DNA of 64,000 nt from Bicyclus anynana (taxonomy: Eukaryota > Arthropoda > Insecta > Lepidoptera > Nymphalidae): positions 8,267,971-8,331,970 of the forward strand of contig NC_069105.1 in the NCBI RefSeq assembly GCF_947172395.1, given 5' to 3'. The position numbers and the translations under genes were made by a program. The notes under the pieces were generated by a model. It saw only the letters and a program-made list of their open reading frames with translations. It made no database searches and was not told the origin of the DNA. The first letter of the stretch is position 1; every line of letters starts with the position of its first letter. Below are positions 63,846 to 64,000 of the stretch, piece by piece.

Positions 63846-64000
63846 CTAGCGGACGCCCGCGACTTCGTCCGCGTGAAACTCGATGTAAACTTTCAACTAC
63901 CCCTACCCTACTCCTACCCTATTCCTACCTACCCTAACCCTACCCTACACCTACCCTACCCCTACCCCACTCGACATAGATAGGTATAGTGTGTCGCGGA
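63846..64000 (-). mobile_element. Helitron group C, cut by the window end
   Basis: CTAG (63846-63849), CGGACGCCCGCGACTTCGTC, then CCCTACCCTA-type minisatellite at 63900-63970. It is the reverse of the 3' part of 19548-19781. The 5' part lies beyond the window. Confidence 0.75.

Noticed and set aside
61492..64000. The kibra WW1 exon
   Set aside because: No minus-strand frame with a WW signature (GW...YYIDH...TTW) was found up to the window end.

Overview
This is nuclear DNA of a moth or butterfly (Lepidoptera). It is AT-rich, gene-poor and packed with repeat families typical of that order: several tRNA-derived SINE families, many short Helitron-like elements with a 5' TC start and a 3' CTAG end, and RTE-type and other non-LTR retrotransposon debris. 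Long uninterrupted frames are rare. Only three coding segments are well supported.

Host gene. Two exons of kibra (WWC family, a WW-domain scaffold upstream of the Hippo/Warts kinases) lie on the minus strand at 61382-61491 and 44886-44980. They have proper splice sites and compatible phase, and are separated by a 16.4 kb intron. Together they encode the linker between the two WW domains, the second WW domain and the start of the following helical region. I found neither the preceding WW1 exon (it should lie to the right of 61491) nor the next coiled-coil exon (to the left of 44886). The first 44.9 kb is therefore either more intron or sequence beyond it.

Mobile DNA. At 9394-11226 is a structurally complete DNA transposon of the IS630/Tc1/mariner superfamily. 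It has 25 bp terminal inverted repeats, a TA target duplication and an intact 457-codon DDE transposase with an unusually long D-to-E spacing of 81 residues. It sits inside a SINE whose two halves are still visible on either side. Everything else mobile is non-autonomous or dead.

Labels used below (mine, for this window only). SINE-1: tRNA-like head, tail of TGATGA repeats. SINE-2: tRNA-like head, A-rich tail. SINE-3: tRNA-like head, shared 3' part around CCCACTCCTAGCACAG. Helitron groups A to F: short elements that share ends but differ in body. MITE-G: about 500 bp element with GGGATGATGAC ends. MITE-P: about 175 bp palindromic element carrying a CTCF-like motif.

Layout. 1-9 kb: repeat debris and AT-rich DNA. 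9.4-11.2 kb: the transposon. 11-44 kb: dispersed SINEs, Helitrons, LINE ends and several local tandem or inverted duplications. 44.9-61.5 kb: kibra exons and the large intron, which contains a 98 per cent identical inverted repeat with 177 bp arms and a tandemly duplicated LINE fragment. 61.5-64 kb: more repeats and a tandem pair of MITE-P. The parts worth most attention are the complete transposon, the intronic inverted repeat, duplicated donor-like sequence next to a kibra exon, and MITE-P with its CTCF-like sites.
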